Shown here: one piece after another, positions 11,686 to 22,157 of the stretch
Numbering within the stretch: the first letter of the stretch is position 1
How the letters are laid out: each line of letters begins with the position of its first letter
NCBI GenBank assembly: GCA_028274465.1
Contig: CM051457.1
Coordinates: 67,678,496 to 67,742,495 of the forward strand
Origin: Plantago ovata
Lineage: Eukaryota > Streptophyta > Magnoliopsida > Lamiales > Plantaginaceae
Direction of reading: 5' to 3'
DNA length: 64,000 nt
The notes under the pieces: model-generated
What the model was told of the DNA's origin: nothing
Database searches by the model: none
The model's input: only the letters and a program-made list of their open reading frames with translations
Position numbers and translations under genes: made by a program

Positions 11686-12459
11686 TGTTGGTCCCTTTGG
11701 ACAACAAGTAGAGACTAGAGGGGGGGGTGAATAGTCTCTAAAACTTTTTCGTCGTCAAAAACTTTCTCATCAAAGAGCTTTTACTTTTTAGTAAAGAGTT
11801 TATGCTGATACTTAACACAAATTTCTCAGCATGGTACTTAATACTTGTTCAGTAGTAAGTTTTGCTAATACTTAAATAATCAGAGAGCGAAAGTCTTTTG
11901 AAATTAAGTGGTTTTGCTAAAAGTAAATGCAGTAAGTAAATCACACAAACACTTTTATAGTGGTATCTGAGGGTGGCGTAATCCCTCAACTAGTCCACTT
12001 TGTGCTTGCTAGGACTGAATTCACTAAGATAGATGATGAGATTCCTTACAACACCTAATCTACTAGAATTCCAGAAACCAAAGCGCCCTTGCTTTGTTTC
12101 CAACCTAACCAGAGAACTATAACCTTGTTCTCCACCAAACTTGGTACACTTATCAACAACTCCTTGCTTGATTAGTTCCCCCTGAATTTCACGCCTGTAA
12201 AAGGGTGTTTTATCAGTTAGAGAGGTTTTGGGTGAAGATTACTTTATGAGATTAACTTTTCAGCTAATGTCAAGCAATCTTAAGAAATTCAACTGAATAA
12301 CTTTTCAGTTACAAGTATATTGTTTCTTGGTGTCAAGACCATTTCTTGTTCAGGAGAAAGAACACTTAACCAATTTCTTAGCTAACGTGAGAAAGAACAC
12401 TTAACCAATTTCTTAGCTAAAGTTCTACTTCTTCACAAGTAGCTTTTGTTTCAAGCTTA
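11686..12459 (-). repeat. SIRE-like 5' LTR, 3' portion only (774 bp)
   Basis: In element orientation it ends ACCAACA at 11686. It matches the last part of the 1688-bp LTR at 43370-45057. The upstream part is missing because a Tekay-type LTR begins at 12460. Confidence 0.85.
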
Positions 12460-12942
12460 TGTAACGCCCCGTATTTTTTTATTTAATTATTTTATTTAAT
12501 TAATTACCTAAGTAATTTATTTTATTTGGTCATTATTTAATTTCTTTCCAGCGTCATTGAATTTGAATTAGAATTAGAAGTCGAACCGTTTAGTGGGCCG
12601 TTTACTCTTCGTTTTTGGACTAGGAGTTTAGTTCATCTTTGCGAGGGTAGCTGAGCCCAACTTATGTGGCCCAATTCTTGGTTCAGTCAAAACCCATCCC
12701 TAGTCAAAAACCCTAAACCTAAATCACCTAACCATTCCTTCTTCCCCACTCTTCTCCTTCCACGCCCCCAACATTAGTAAAGAAGAAAGGAAACTTCATT
12801 TCTTTTCTCTTCTCATAACTGTATCCTTCATCATCATTTCTCATCATCACCAAGCCGCATTCATCATCATCATCATCTCATCTTCGTCTAGTGAAGTCGT
12901 CGGTTGCTGCTCTGTACCGTTCGTAGTCCGTGCTACCCGTTC
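12460..12942 (+). repeat. Tekay/Del-type gypsy LTR, plus strand, first segment
   Basis: Begins TGTAACGCCCCG, then an AT-rich tract. It is related to the LTRs at 13642-16116 and 33225-35568 in the opposite orientation. A Cassandra element interrupts it at 12943, and it resumes after the target duplication at 16182. Confidence 0.7.
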
Positions 12943-13222
12943 TGTAACGCCCCAGATTTCAGAAGCTTAAAAGGGTTGAGAACGCTACTCATACCATCAA
13001 GGTGCACCTTTCTTTTCGGGAATCCACCTAGAAGAACTTCAGAGTTAAGCGTGCTTGCTCTGGAGCAATTCTAGGATGGGTGACCCACTGGGAAGTTCCC
13101 GGTGCACGCACGAGTGAGGACAAAGTGCGCGGATTAGAACCCGTGTTGGTCTGTGGGGCCACATATCACCCCGGAGAGCGCCCATGAGTAACCACGCCGG
13201 CCGGATTGGTCGGGTCGTTACA
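12943..13222 (+). repeat. Cassandra LTR 1 with 5S rRNA-like segment
   Basis: Starts TGTAACGCCCC and ends CGTTACA. Positions about 12993-13110 resemble plant 5S rRNA, including an A-box-like AGTTAAGCGTGCTTG (13043-13057) and a C-box-like AGGATGGGTGACCCACTGGG (13073-13092), the internal RNA polymerase III control regions of 5S genes. A short insertion near 13010-13020 separates the 5' part. Confidence 0.85.
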
Positions 13223-13224
13223 AA

Positions 13225-13236
13225 TGGTATCAGAGC
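13225..13236 (+). other. Cassandra primer binding site (tRNA-Met)
   Basis: TGGTATCAGAGC two bases after the LTR end. The PPT-like TTAAGGGGGGTAGA lies at 13337-13350, directly before LTR 2. Confidence 0.85.
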
Positions 13237-13351
13237 CTAGATCAACCAAAAGCCCGCATCGGGTGGACGGTTGGTAAAGGTTATTGTCAGTTTGTCACCC
13301 CCACCACTTAAGGCGCTCGACGAGGACGTCGAGGCTTTAAGGGGGGTAGAT

Positions 13352-13632
13352 TGTAACGCCCTAGATTTCAGAAGCTTAAAAGGGTTGAGAACGCTACTCA
13401 TACCATCAAGGTACACCTTTGTTTTCGGGAATCCACCTAGAAGAACTTCAGAGTTAAGCGTGCTTGCTCTGGAGCAATTCTAGGATGGGTGACCCACTGG
13501 GAAGTTCCCGGTGCACGCACGAGTGAGGACAAAGTGCGCGGATTAGAACCCGTGTTGGTCTGTGGGGCCAGCATATCACCCCGGAGAGCGCCCATGAGTA
13601 ACCACGCCGGCCGGATTGGTCGGATCGTTACA
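13352..13632 (+). repeat. Cassandra LTR 2 with 5S rRNA-like segment
   Basis: Nearly identical to LTR 1 with a few substitutions, such as GCCCT for GCCCC near the start. It is followed by AATGGTATC rather than flanking DNA, so another internal copy began here. Confidence 0.85.
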
Positions 13633-13641
13633 AATGGTATC

Positions 13642-16116
13642 GGTTTTTGAAAACAAAATAATTTCTTGAAAAAGAAAATCCAAAATAACTTTAATAGCAA
13701 CGGTCGGCAATCAGTGCCAAAATAATCTTTGACGCGCACAGCGCTAACAGAACAAGTAAAAATCCAACGATAAACTTAGAATTCAAATGAAAACGAGTGA
13801 AGACAGTAAAAAGTTCATCTTCTTATTTTGAAATAAATTCCCAAGACACCCCAGACCCTTCTCTCAGTCGCTGGCATCCTATTCGCGAACATCCTCAGCA
13901 GTATCTGGAAGGAAGGAATTTTGAAAACATGAGAGTGTGAGATAAAGGATCTCAGTGAGGTTCTAAGTTAAAAACAGAAAGTAAACAATTTTGAAATCAA
14001 AATCCTTTTCAGAAAAGCAAACAAACAGAACAGATCACATAACATAATAACAGAACAGATAACTTGAAGACCGTTGGTGCAGCCCGCCTTATTGATCCTA
14101 CTCCCAGAATGCCCTTATAACTCCCTCCAGAGGGTGCACAACTCCGGACAGAAACAGAAACCCCCGTGTACTTTGGGGAAACAGAACCTACGACCCTAAT
14201 AGACCTCAGCGACTTCTGCCTCGCGCCTAAAAGGGATTAGACTAGGCAATAATCAAGCAAACCCGATAGTCCTCTACTACCCAAGCCTACCTAATTACGA
14301 CCTAATCGACCGGTCACATAGAAACAGAACAGATACAGATCAACAGATACAGATAATCAAACACCGAGAGGTGTTCCTGCAGAAAAAGTCAGTCCAGAAC
14401 AGAGTAGCAATAAACACAGAAAGTAAATAGTCATACTTAGGACTTAAATTCTTTTACGCGGAAGCATACAGTAAAACAGTATATGTAGTAGTAGGTACAA
14501 GTTGTCACATATCCTTCCAGTTTTTCGCAAATAAATAGGTTTAGGGGTGAACACTCACCTCAACTTGCCAGCAAAAGATCTCCAACGAGTAGCGAGCTTA
14601 CGGGCTATCGAACAACGGAGAACCTAAAGAGAAAGTACTAATTACACTTTAGAAGTCGAACGAACGGAAGAAAAAAGAGTTCGTAAAGACAGGGTTCGAA
14701 CTCGGGACCTCTAAGTCAGTCAAGCAAGGACCTAACCAACTAGGCTAGCAAGTCAAGTCATTATTAAATTACAAAAACAGAAACTAAGTTGAAACATTTT
14801 CATAAATACTCTTTCGGTTTTCAGACTCTGGAAATTACCAAAATACCCTCAGTGGTAAATTGCAAAAATATCCTTTTCAAAATCAGAAAGTACAAACAAA
14901 ACCAGAAGTTTTCCAAACATACATATCAGTCCTCACAGAATAAAATGGTTTACGAAAAAGTCCTCGGTCAGTCAACTACGGTCAAAGTTAAATTGCAAAA
15001 AGGTCCCTTAGGTTTTCAAACTTCCCAAAACAGTCCACAAGGTTCAAATCAATATCATTAAAGTCCAAATCAGTCCTTTTCGAAGTCAACAGAAAACTAT
15101 GGTCAACATACGAGGTCAAACCAACACAAGTCCAACAACAGCAACAAGATTCTAACAAATCCTAAGTCCCGGTTCTCAGTTCGAATCAAAATAACATGGT
15201 CAGATTGAACAAGGGTAAAACGGTCCAGGGGCAAAAAGTCCAAAACAGAATACGAATTTCGAATCGAAAGAAACATTAAAGAAATCGAGATTACCTTCGA
15301 AAGGAAATAGAGATTCAATCAATCTGCGAATCAAATCAAAACTAAGGATTAAAAACGAGATCTTAAACGAGATTCGATTTCAGCAACAAAACGAACCCAA
15401 GCCGCGCAAGCTTACCGGAATTGAGACCGAGATCGGAGCGAATCGACCGAGCAGGGTCGGTGGCAAACGGAATCGGAGGCAACGACACGAGACGGACGGC
15501 TTGAATGGATCTGGCACGGCGGATCAGTACAGAGGTACGACGTGGGAGCGGATCGGAATTGAACGGCGCGCGAAATGGCGCCCGAACGGAGCAGATGGCG
15601 GCGCGTCGGGACGACAACGGAGCAGCGGGCACGCGAATCGGTGAGGCCAGAACGAAACAGAGGCGACGGACGGATCGGAACGACACGGCACAGAACGGCG
15701 TGGCGAAGGCGGACCGGATCGGCGGCGGTTTGATCGGAGAAGACGGAGCAGCAGCAGTAACTTCCCTCTTCTCTCTCTTTTTCTCTTTCTCCCTTTCTTT
15801 CTTTCTTTTCTTTTCTTTTGGTTTTGAACGGCAAGTGAATGAGGAGATGGGAGGTAGCTGATTAGGGTTAGGGTTTAGAAATCTGATGGGCCGGTCAACA
15901 GGCCTTGACTGGGCTAAAGAAATGGGCCAAAAGAGGTCAGAAAATCCAGACTTCCAGCTCGATCCAAACGTAACGAAACGAACTAGCTTACGCAAAATTA
16001 ATTAAATAATTACCGAATAAATAATTTACTTTGATAATTAATTAACTAAATTAAATAATTAAATAATAAAATAATAAATAAATAAATAAATAATAAAAAA
16101 AAGACGGGGTGTTACA
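13642..16116 (-). repeat. Tekay/Del-type LTR (solo-like), minus strand, inside Cassandra
   Basis: In minus orientation it begins TGTAACACCCCG at 16116. It matches the 3' LTR at 33225-35568 along its length, which identifies the chromovirus family. No internal sequence is attached, so it behaves as a solo LTR of about 2.47 kb. Flanking bases are GTATC (13637-13641) and ATATC (16117-16121), an imperfect target duplication. It holds an AT-rich tract, a pyrimidine run near 15772-15822, a GC-rich transcribed-looking stretch (15400-15760) and a tRNA-like segment. Arg-rich reading frames at 15363-15995 are not evidently conserved. Confidence 0.7.
14691..14757 (-). other. tRNA-like segment in Tekay-type LTR
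   Basis: Minus strand shows A-box-like TAGCCTAGTTGGTTAGG and B-box-like GAGTTCGAACCC about 35 bases apart. Equivalent segments lie at 34168-34227 and 17116-17174 in related LTRs. It lacks a full tRNA cloverleaf, so it is not called a tRNA gene. Confidence 0.55.
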
Positions 16117-16176
16117 ATATCACCCCGGAGAGCGCCCATGAGTAACCATGCCGGCCGGATTGGTCGGGTCATTACA
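16117..16176 (+). repeat. Cassandra LTR 3, 3' tail
   Basis: Matches the last 60 bases of the other two Cassandra LTRs (ATATCACCCCGG to ATTACA) and is followed by the CGTTC target duplication. Confidence 0.85.
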
Positions 16177-16181
16177 CGTTC

Positions 16182-17825
16182 AGTTCATCTTTGGCTACCT
16201 TTCATCCAGCCCGTTCTGCCCCAATTCCGTTTCAGTTCCGGCTCACTCTATTTCGAGTTTGTGTGCTCGGTTCTGTTCATTTCTCCCTCTTGTCTCCGAT
16301 AAGAAGCAACTCCCTCCGTTATGCTCGTTCTAGATTCAGATCTCGATTTGGATCTCGTTTTAACTTTTGTTTCCTTTCAATTCGCAGTTCAATTAAGTAC
16401 ATTTTCATTCGAAGTTAAAATCTCTGAACTTTCATTTGGTTTCTTCTTGTTTTAACCGTGTTGCCCCTGATTCATTTCCGGTCCCAAAATTTGAACCCTA
16501 ACCTTGACATTAAGACTGAATTTGGACCATTATTGACCGATTCTGGACTATTTGAATGTCGGTTTAGGACTGGTGAACTGATTTTGTCTAACAGAGGATC
16601 GATTTGTGGTTTTATAGAATTTTTGTGGACTGATTTGAGATGCTTTTAGAATCTGTGGGTTGATTTGTAAATTCTGAAAACCTTGAGGACCTGGCTGCAC
16701 TTATGTTTGACCAGTGTTGACTGACCTTGAACTAGATTAAGAGTTTTGTTGGTGTCTGGGGTTTTTTTTTTTTGCATGTTATGAAAGTTGCGGGACTTGG
16801 TTGTGGTTTCTGAAATTAAAAAAGGACTTTTCTGCAAATTCTGATTTGAGGGTAAAATTGTCTTTTCTCTTGACCTTGACTGTTTTGAAGATAGTTGGAG
16901 TTTTTGGTGAACTGTTGTGTTGATTCGGAAACTTTTGAGTTTAATGTGTAATTTCTTAAACTTAATGGAGTTTTTCTGCATTCGTTTTACGAAGGGCCAA
17001 ATGGTAATTTTACTACTGAGGGTGTTTTGGTAATATCAAGAGTTGAGTTAAAGGGTGTTTTCTGAAAACCGCACACTTAAGTAATATCTGTCTTTGATCT
17101 TTTAAGAAATTGACATACTAGATTAGTTGGTTTGTTTTTTAGAGTTTAACCTAGAGATCCCAAGTTTGAACCCCACCTTCGCCACTTCTCCACCGACCTT
17201 TTTCTATTACCATTTTTACTTTCCTTTCGACTTCTAGTTAGTGACTAGTCGTTTTCTGTTTCGGTGCTCCGTCCGTTAGCCCGTAATTCGCTGTATTTCT
17301 GTAGTTCTTGCTCGCAAAGTTTAAGGTGAGTGTTCACCCCAAAGTTATTTATTTGCAAAACCTGAAAGGCAATGTGTTACGTATGTATATATATATTTAC
17401 ATGTACTGTATTCTGTATGCTTCCGCAACTGTATGTCGTTCTAAGTATGACTATTTTCTGCATCCACCTTTAAGATTGTACTCTGCTTTTGTGCTAACTC
17501 TTCTGCAGGATTGTTCTCGATTTCTCGAGCTTTGTTGTGTTATCGTTTGTTCTTCTCTGTTGTCTGCTCTGTATGTTCTGTCTGTTTCTGTTTGGCCGGT
17601 CGATTAGGTTATGATTAGGTAGACTTGGGTAGTGTGGACTATCGAGTTTCTTTATTTCCTAGTCTATTCCCTTTTAGACGCGAGGCAGAAGTCGCTGAGG
17701 TCTATTAGGGTCGTAGGATATGTTTCCCCAAAGTACACGGGGCTCTATTTCTGTCTAGAGAAGGCCATCTCTGGAGGGAGTTACAAGGGCAATCTGGGAG
17801 TAGGAGCAATAAGGCGGGCTGCACC
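16182..17825 (+). repeat. Tekay/Del-type LTR, plus strand, second segment
   Basis: Continuation of the LTR begun at 12460. It matches the 13642-16116 LTR in inverse orientation, for example the block at 17600-17820 against the complement of 14090-14300. A tRNA-like segment is at 17116-17174. It is cut at 17825 by an Athila LTR about 180 bases before its expected end. Small ORFs here are not conserved. Confidence 0.7.
17116..17174 (+). other. Degenerate tRNA-like segment in plus-strand Tekay-type LTR
   Basis: CTAGATTAGTTGG (A-box-like) followed by CAAGTTTGAACCCC (B-box-like). It corresponds to the better preserved segment at 14691-14757. Confidence 0.5.
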
Positions 17826-18310
17826 TGATGAACACGGATGTCGTGCTCCGGATTCAGTCAAATAAATTTGTAATTTAAGTCAAAGGCAATCCACAATTAC
17901 AACGAAAACCGTAGTGTAGCAGTAGAATGACTCGAGTGTCGTTCTCTCAGGACTATAACTAGTTTTATCTGTTTAACAAGAGAATATAAAACAGCAGACA
18001 GACAGCAATAGGGGGTTTCAAGCAGATAATGAAGATTGGTGATAGTATGGTCCTTCTTAACATAACGGGTCGATAATCATTGATGAACGGGAATTTGTCG
18101 GATTCCAATTGATCAAATAAATTTGTATTTAGCCAAAGGCAATCCACAACTACAACGAAAACCGTAGTGTAGCAGTAGAATGACTCGAGTGTCGTTCTCT
18201 CAGGACTATAACTAGCTTTATCAAATCTAATTTAGAATACAAAAACAGCAAACAGATAGCAGAGGGGTTTCTAGCAGATAATGGAGATTGGTGATAGTAT
18301 GGTCCTTCTA
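17826..18310. repeat. Tandem duplication of the LTR terminus (about 255 bp)
   Basis: 17826-18080 and 18081 onward repeat the block containing CGAAAACCGTAGTGTAGCAG. The same duplication is in the LTR at 26250 (second unit from 26505), with TGATAAACGG there for TGATGAACGG. Confidence 0.8.
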
Positions 18311-19353
18311 AACATAACGGGTCGGTAATCATGCATAAATTCCTCGGTCTTGCATAGAGATCTTTGAATCAATCTAGTGTCCTGTTGCAAGTATTAAGCA
18401 CTACGAAGATAATTTGGTCTGACTAGTCAATCACGATTGTCCTAATGTGTTCCGTAATTATTCAACACTACGAAGATAATTGGTCTGATGGTCGACTAGT
18501 GTCCGATTGTGCATAATAATCAATACAACATACGAGAATTTTGGTTACAACTGATCAACGAAATAAAGCAATGACACGGAGTATAATGCGCGATATAGCC
18601 ATTAGCATGATTATCTTCCCTTCGCTAAGAATTCACATACTACCACCAACGATAAGTTTAGCTACTCATAATAAGCATGCAATCAACAGAAATCATAGAA
18701 GAAAACATGTTGAAAGAATATAAAATAAGTAGAATAAAACTGTAAGATACAAAGTTACCGAAGGTTGTCAATCTCCGGATGATTGCGGTCCTACGAGCTC
18801 CAAACTGCTATGAAAAAGTATCCCCTAAGCTACAGAACTCCCAGGACAGGCCCCGGGAAGTTCCTACCTAAAACTATAGAGAGAGGTGAGAGAGAAGGTC
18901 TGGAAAGATATGATTTTCGGAGAGAAAACTGAGCACTATATATAGACCCCGAATAAACTCTGGGGCGGTTCGCCGCAGGATGGGGCGGTTCGCCCCCCCG
19001 TCTTTTTCGCGGAATTCCGCGTTTTTCGACGTGGATTTGGATTTCTTCACCTTTTCGGACTCGGTTTCTGACTTCTAGTGGCCTTCTAACCTCCAGATTC
19101 GACCCCTAGACTCCAAATCCTATCCGGAAACCTTCAGATACTCCAAATAGGCTTCTGGAACACCAATTCCTTGTCAACTTCAATATAATTGCCCAGAAAT
19201 CCCTGAATTTCATCCAAAACCTGTAAAATAAAATCTAAAGGGAAACGTGACACTATTCTAATAAAATGTACTAAAATATAGCTAAATTAACATAGAGGAT
19301 ATCTAAAATAGGTGAAAAAGACTCGAATGAAAGTGTAAAATACACATTCATCA
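17826..19353 (-). repeat. Athila 3' LTR of the full copy (1528 bp)
   Basis: In element orientation it runs from 19353 (TGATGAATGTG) to 17826. TATA box at 18936-18945; GC palindromes at 18962-18997. The terminal about 255 bases are duplicated: TGATGAACGG at 18081 is an internal former terminus followed by the same sequence. Same length as the LTR at 26250-27777. Confidence 0.9.
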
Positions 19354-20873
19354 AACTCCCCAAACCGAACCTTTGCTTGTCCTCAAGCAACTAAGCTAGA
19401 CTCTAATACAAAAAACATGCAAGACACAAAATGGAGTTTCATGCCAAATAAAATGAACTAATCTACTGAATCTACCAAAAAACATATGAACAAAAATCAT
19501 ACGAATCAAAGCATGAATATAGGTTGAAGAATACCTCGATTGACTTATACACATCCACATAAGCACTTATGTCAAGACAAGATAGTCTCTCGTAACATTC
19601 TCTACCTGGACCTAGTTAGTGACGACGTAATGAAGCATGCTAAGATACGAATGGTTGCCCCGTGCCTATGAAACTGAGGACTTACTGCTGTTCCACCATG
19701 TTAAGACTTTCCCTCAAAAGAGGTCGAACCAGTACTGGCTCTCATCAAACGAAGGAGGGTTCCCTATAAAAGATAACTCTCCCCTATTCTACCCATCTCT
19801 CAAGTAAAGTCTTAAGCTATTCACCACTTCCTGAATGGCAGGACGAGGGTGGTCTAGAACAGATGACACTCAAGACAAAAAAGATAAAAGATAAAAAACA
19901 CGATTACGAACATCACAAAAATGGAAAAGACTCAACACTTTGCTAAACTGCTATTTGGCTTTCTTTTTTTTGGACCCTTCTTTGCTTTTTTGGGGTCTTT
20001 TCTTTTTTTTTTCTTTCCAGATTCTTTTTTTCTTTTTCCTTTTTCTCTTTTTTTCTGGAATTTTTTCTTTTTTTTTCGATTTTTCTAGCCAGCAGTAGCA
20101 TAACAAAAAGAGAAACAAAATGACTCACACGACTTCCCCAAACCTATTCGAAAGAATAGGTTGGAGTACAAAATTTACGAAAAAAGAAAAACAAACTCAT
20201 GATACGAAAATGAAAAACACAAACAAGTCTATGACGGTGTAACCCCTCCCCTAACCTATTCGGAAGAATAGGTTATAAACAAAGGATCACACAACCTCAC
20301 ACTACCTCCTTCCTAGGCATTTAGCAATCTCAAAGCATGGTGAAGACTTGTTGCCTCTTAGGTACATAATTACTCGGGAAAACAACCATAAGACCCTAAC
20401 ATGCATCATCCTATTATAAAGGCCTTCGTGAACCGCAGTAGAGAAAACACTACTAAGTGATGTCGAGACTACCTAGTTCAACTAAGTGCAATACATAAAT
20501 GTGACAAACCAAGCGAGAAAAACCTCAAACAAATTCATAGAGATGAAGCATACGATTAATGGCATAGCTAGTTGATCTTCCCAATAAAAAAGTTCAAACA
20601 ATTCGGCAATAAACTCCATAAAAAACATGCAAAACTATCCTATGATGAATGTAGTGAATGCAACCTAAAAAATCTAAGAAAGCAGTAAACGTGCAAATGC
20701 AAAAAAAATCACGAGCAAGATAAGTATAAAGATAAACAGCGATAACCTCCTCCCCAAACTTGAACATCGTCGCTCATCCCGAACGCCGAAAGTGGATCCA
20801 AGGTGAGAGCTAATGCTTGTATAAGTTACCTATAATACACAATCAAACTCGTGAGAAAACAAAACAAAACACA
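19354..20873 (-). other. Athila 3' non-coding region, full copy
   Basis: It lies between the integrase stop and the 3' LTR, with no ORF of note. It holds a PPT next to the LTR (minus strand GGTTTGGGGAGTT, 19354-19366), a pyrimidine run about 19960-20090 (polypurine in element orientation), two hairpins (20141-20162, 20253-20274), and a second G-rich tract near 20751-20765. The block is closely conserved in the other three Athila 3' regions of the window. Confidence 0.75.
20141..20274 (-). repeat. Paired hairpins AACCTATTC-N4-GAATAGGTT
   Basis: Two 9-bp-stem hairpins at 20141-20162 and 20253-20274. The first is followed in element orientation by TTGGGGAAG, resembling the terminal PPT; the second by GGGGAGGGG a few bases on. 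Loops differ (GAAA and GGAA on the plus strand) while stems are identical. Confidence 0.75.
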
Positions 20874-22152
20874 CTAACGTTCGGTGGAGGCGGTATGGGT
20901 AAGCTCAAGGTGATCAACCTCCCTTTCATCACTAGATATCTCGAAGTACGGCTTCACTCGCTGACCATTCACCTTGAATCTATTGCCCGTCTTTGGATCG
21001 AAGAGTTTAACAGCTCCATGGGGAGCAACTTCGATAATTTCGTACGGTCCATCCCAACGAGTACGGAGCTTTCCAGGAAATAGTCGAAGGCGAGAATTAA
21101 ATACCAAAGATTTTTGTCCAGGAATCAATTCCTTACGTACTATACCACGATCATGATACTTCTTAGTACGTTCCTTGTAGATCTTGGCATTTTCATAAGC
21201 ACCTAGTTGTAATTCATCAAGCTCATCTAGTTGCAACAATCGTTCTTCGCCAGCTTTTCCCATATCAAGGTTGAGTGCTTTAATGGCCCAATATGCCTTG
21301 TGTTCTAGTTCTACGGGAAGATGACATGCTTTCCCATACACAAGTCTGTACGGAGTGGTCCCGATCACCGTCTTGTAGCTAGTCCTGTATGCCCAAAGTG
21401 CATCATTCAATTTTCCTGCCCAATCCTTCCTACTAGGTTTCACTACTCGCTCTAGGATCTTCTTGATTTGGCGGTTGCTGACTTCGACTTGCCCCGATGT
21501 CTGTGGGTGATAAGGTGTAGCGACACTATGGTGGACATTGTATCTCTTAAGAAGGGAGGCAAACGTTCTATTGACGAAGTGTGACCCTCCATCGCTGATG
21601 ATTGTCCTAGGGCACCCAAATCTCGAGAATATGACCTCCTTCAAGAACTTCATAACCACTGCGCCGTCATTTGTTTTTGTAGGAATTGCCTCTACCCATT
21701 TAGTCACGTAGTCCACTGCAACAAGAATGTACTCATAGCCTCCACTGTTTGGAAATGGTCCCATAAAAATCAATGCCCCATACATCGAAAGGTTCTACCA
21801 CTAGATTCCCTTGAAGGGGCATTTCATCTTTCTTGCCGATACCACCTCCTCGTTGACACGGGTCACAATTCTTCACAAAACTTCGAGCATCTTTGTATAT
21901 TGTTGGCCAGAAAAATCCTGCCTGCAGTACCTTGCGTGTTGTCTTTAATCCATTGTAGTGCCCCCCACAGTTAAGCTCATGGCAATGGCTCAGTACACTT
22001 TGCTTCTCTTCTTGTGGCACGCATCTCCTTAGAATCCCATCAGCTCCTTCCTTGAATAGATGCGGATCATCCCATATGTAAGTCCTGCATTGCTTAGCAA
22101 GAGCTCTCTTGTCCGAGGCTGAAAAGTTAGTGGGGCAAATATTCATAGCCAA
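20874..22152 (-). pseudogene. pol: Athila integrase, full copy (frameshifted)
   Basis: Frame 22152-21733 has the integrase zinc finger (SHCHELNCGGH, then CDPCQRGG) and the first catalytic Asp (VWGIDFYG). A one-base shift near 21780 moves to frame 21785-20874, with the second Asp ([10 protein letters not shown]) and the Glu in [14 protein letters not shown], then a C-terminal domain ending about residue 303. The start at 22152 is artificial: sequence for [12 protein letters not shown] shows that pol and integrase were once one frame. Integrase inserts the DNA copy. The same two breaks occur in the second copy (29297-30575). Confidence 0.9.
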
Positions 22153-22157
22153 ATAGT

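Larger units (their letters stand above)
2314..12459 (-). mobile_element. SIRE-like Ty1/copia element, minus strand, both ends cut
   Basis: On the minus strand the order is partial 5' LTR (12459-11686), tRNA-Met primer site, gag with zinc knuckle, protease, integrase, RT-RNase H, a hairpin-rich spacer and a 3' ORF in the env-like position. The copia domain order (integrase before RT) is clear. The extra 3' ORF, long LTR and tRNA-Met primer site fit the SIRE/Maximus lineage. The 5' LTR is cut by a Tekay-type LTR at 12460 and the 3' end by an Athila LTR at 2313. Many frameshifts make it defective. Confidence 0.85.
12938..16181 (+). mobile_element. Cassandra TRIM retrotransposon with three LTR copies, disrupted
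   Basis: LTR 12943-13222 (280 bp), a primer site and 129-bp internal segment to 13351, LTR 13352-13632, the start of another internal segment (AATGGTATC, 13633-13641), then after a foreign LTR a third LTR tail at 16117-16176. The 5-bp repeats CGTTC at 12938-12942 and 16177-16181 bracket the whole, showing that the three LTRs belong to one insertion. The internal segment has no coding capacity, as is known for TRIMs, so it needs enzymes from other elements. The 5S-like sequence in the LTR identifies it as Cassandra. Confidence 0.85.

Noticed and set aside
12993..13110. Functional 5S rRNA gene
   Set aside because: The 5S-like sequence is diverged, has a short insertion and is inside a Cassandra LTR present in several copies.
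13271..13483. 70-codon ORF across Cassandra
   Set aside because: It spans the internal segment and LTR of a gene-less TRIM; no conservation expected or seen.
14691..14757. Bona fide tRNA gene
   Set aside because: Boxes are present but no acceptor stem or full cloverleaf could be drawn, and it is repeated within LTRs.
15363..15995. 210-codon Arg/Ser-rich ORF and overlapping ORFs in the Tekay-type LTR
   Set aside because: They lie in a GC-rich LTR stretch on both strands and are not evidently kept in the related LTR at 33225-35568; composition alone explains them.
17308..17865. Plus-strand ORFs of 77-99 codons
   Set aside because: Within a Tekay-type LTR and crossing into the Athila LTR at 17826; not gene-like.
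20817..21083. 88-codon plus-strand ORF (and copy at 29240-29506)
   Set aside because: Antisense to the integrase C-terminus.
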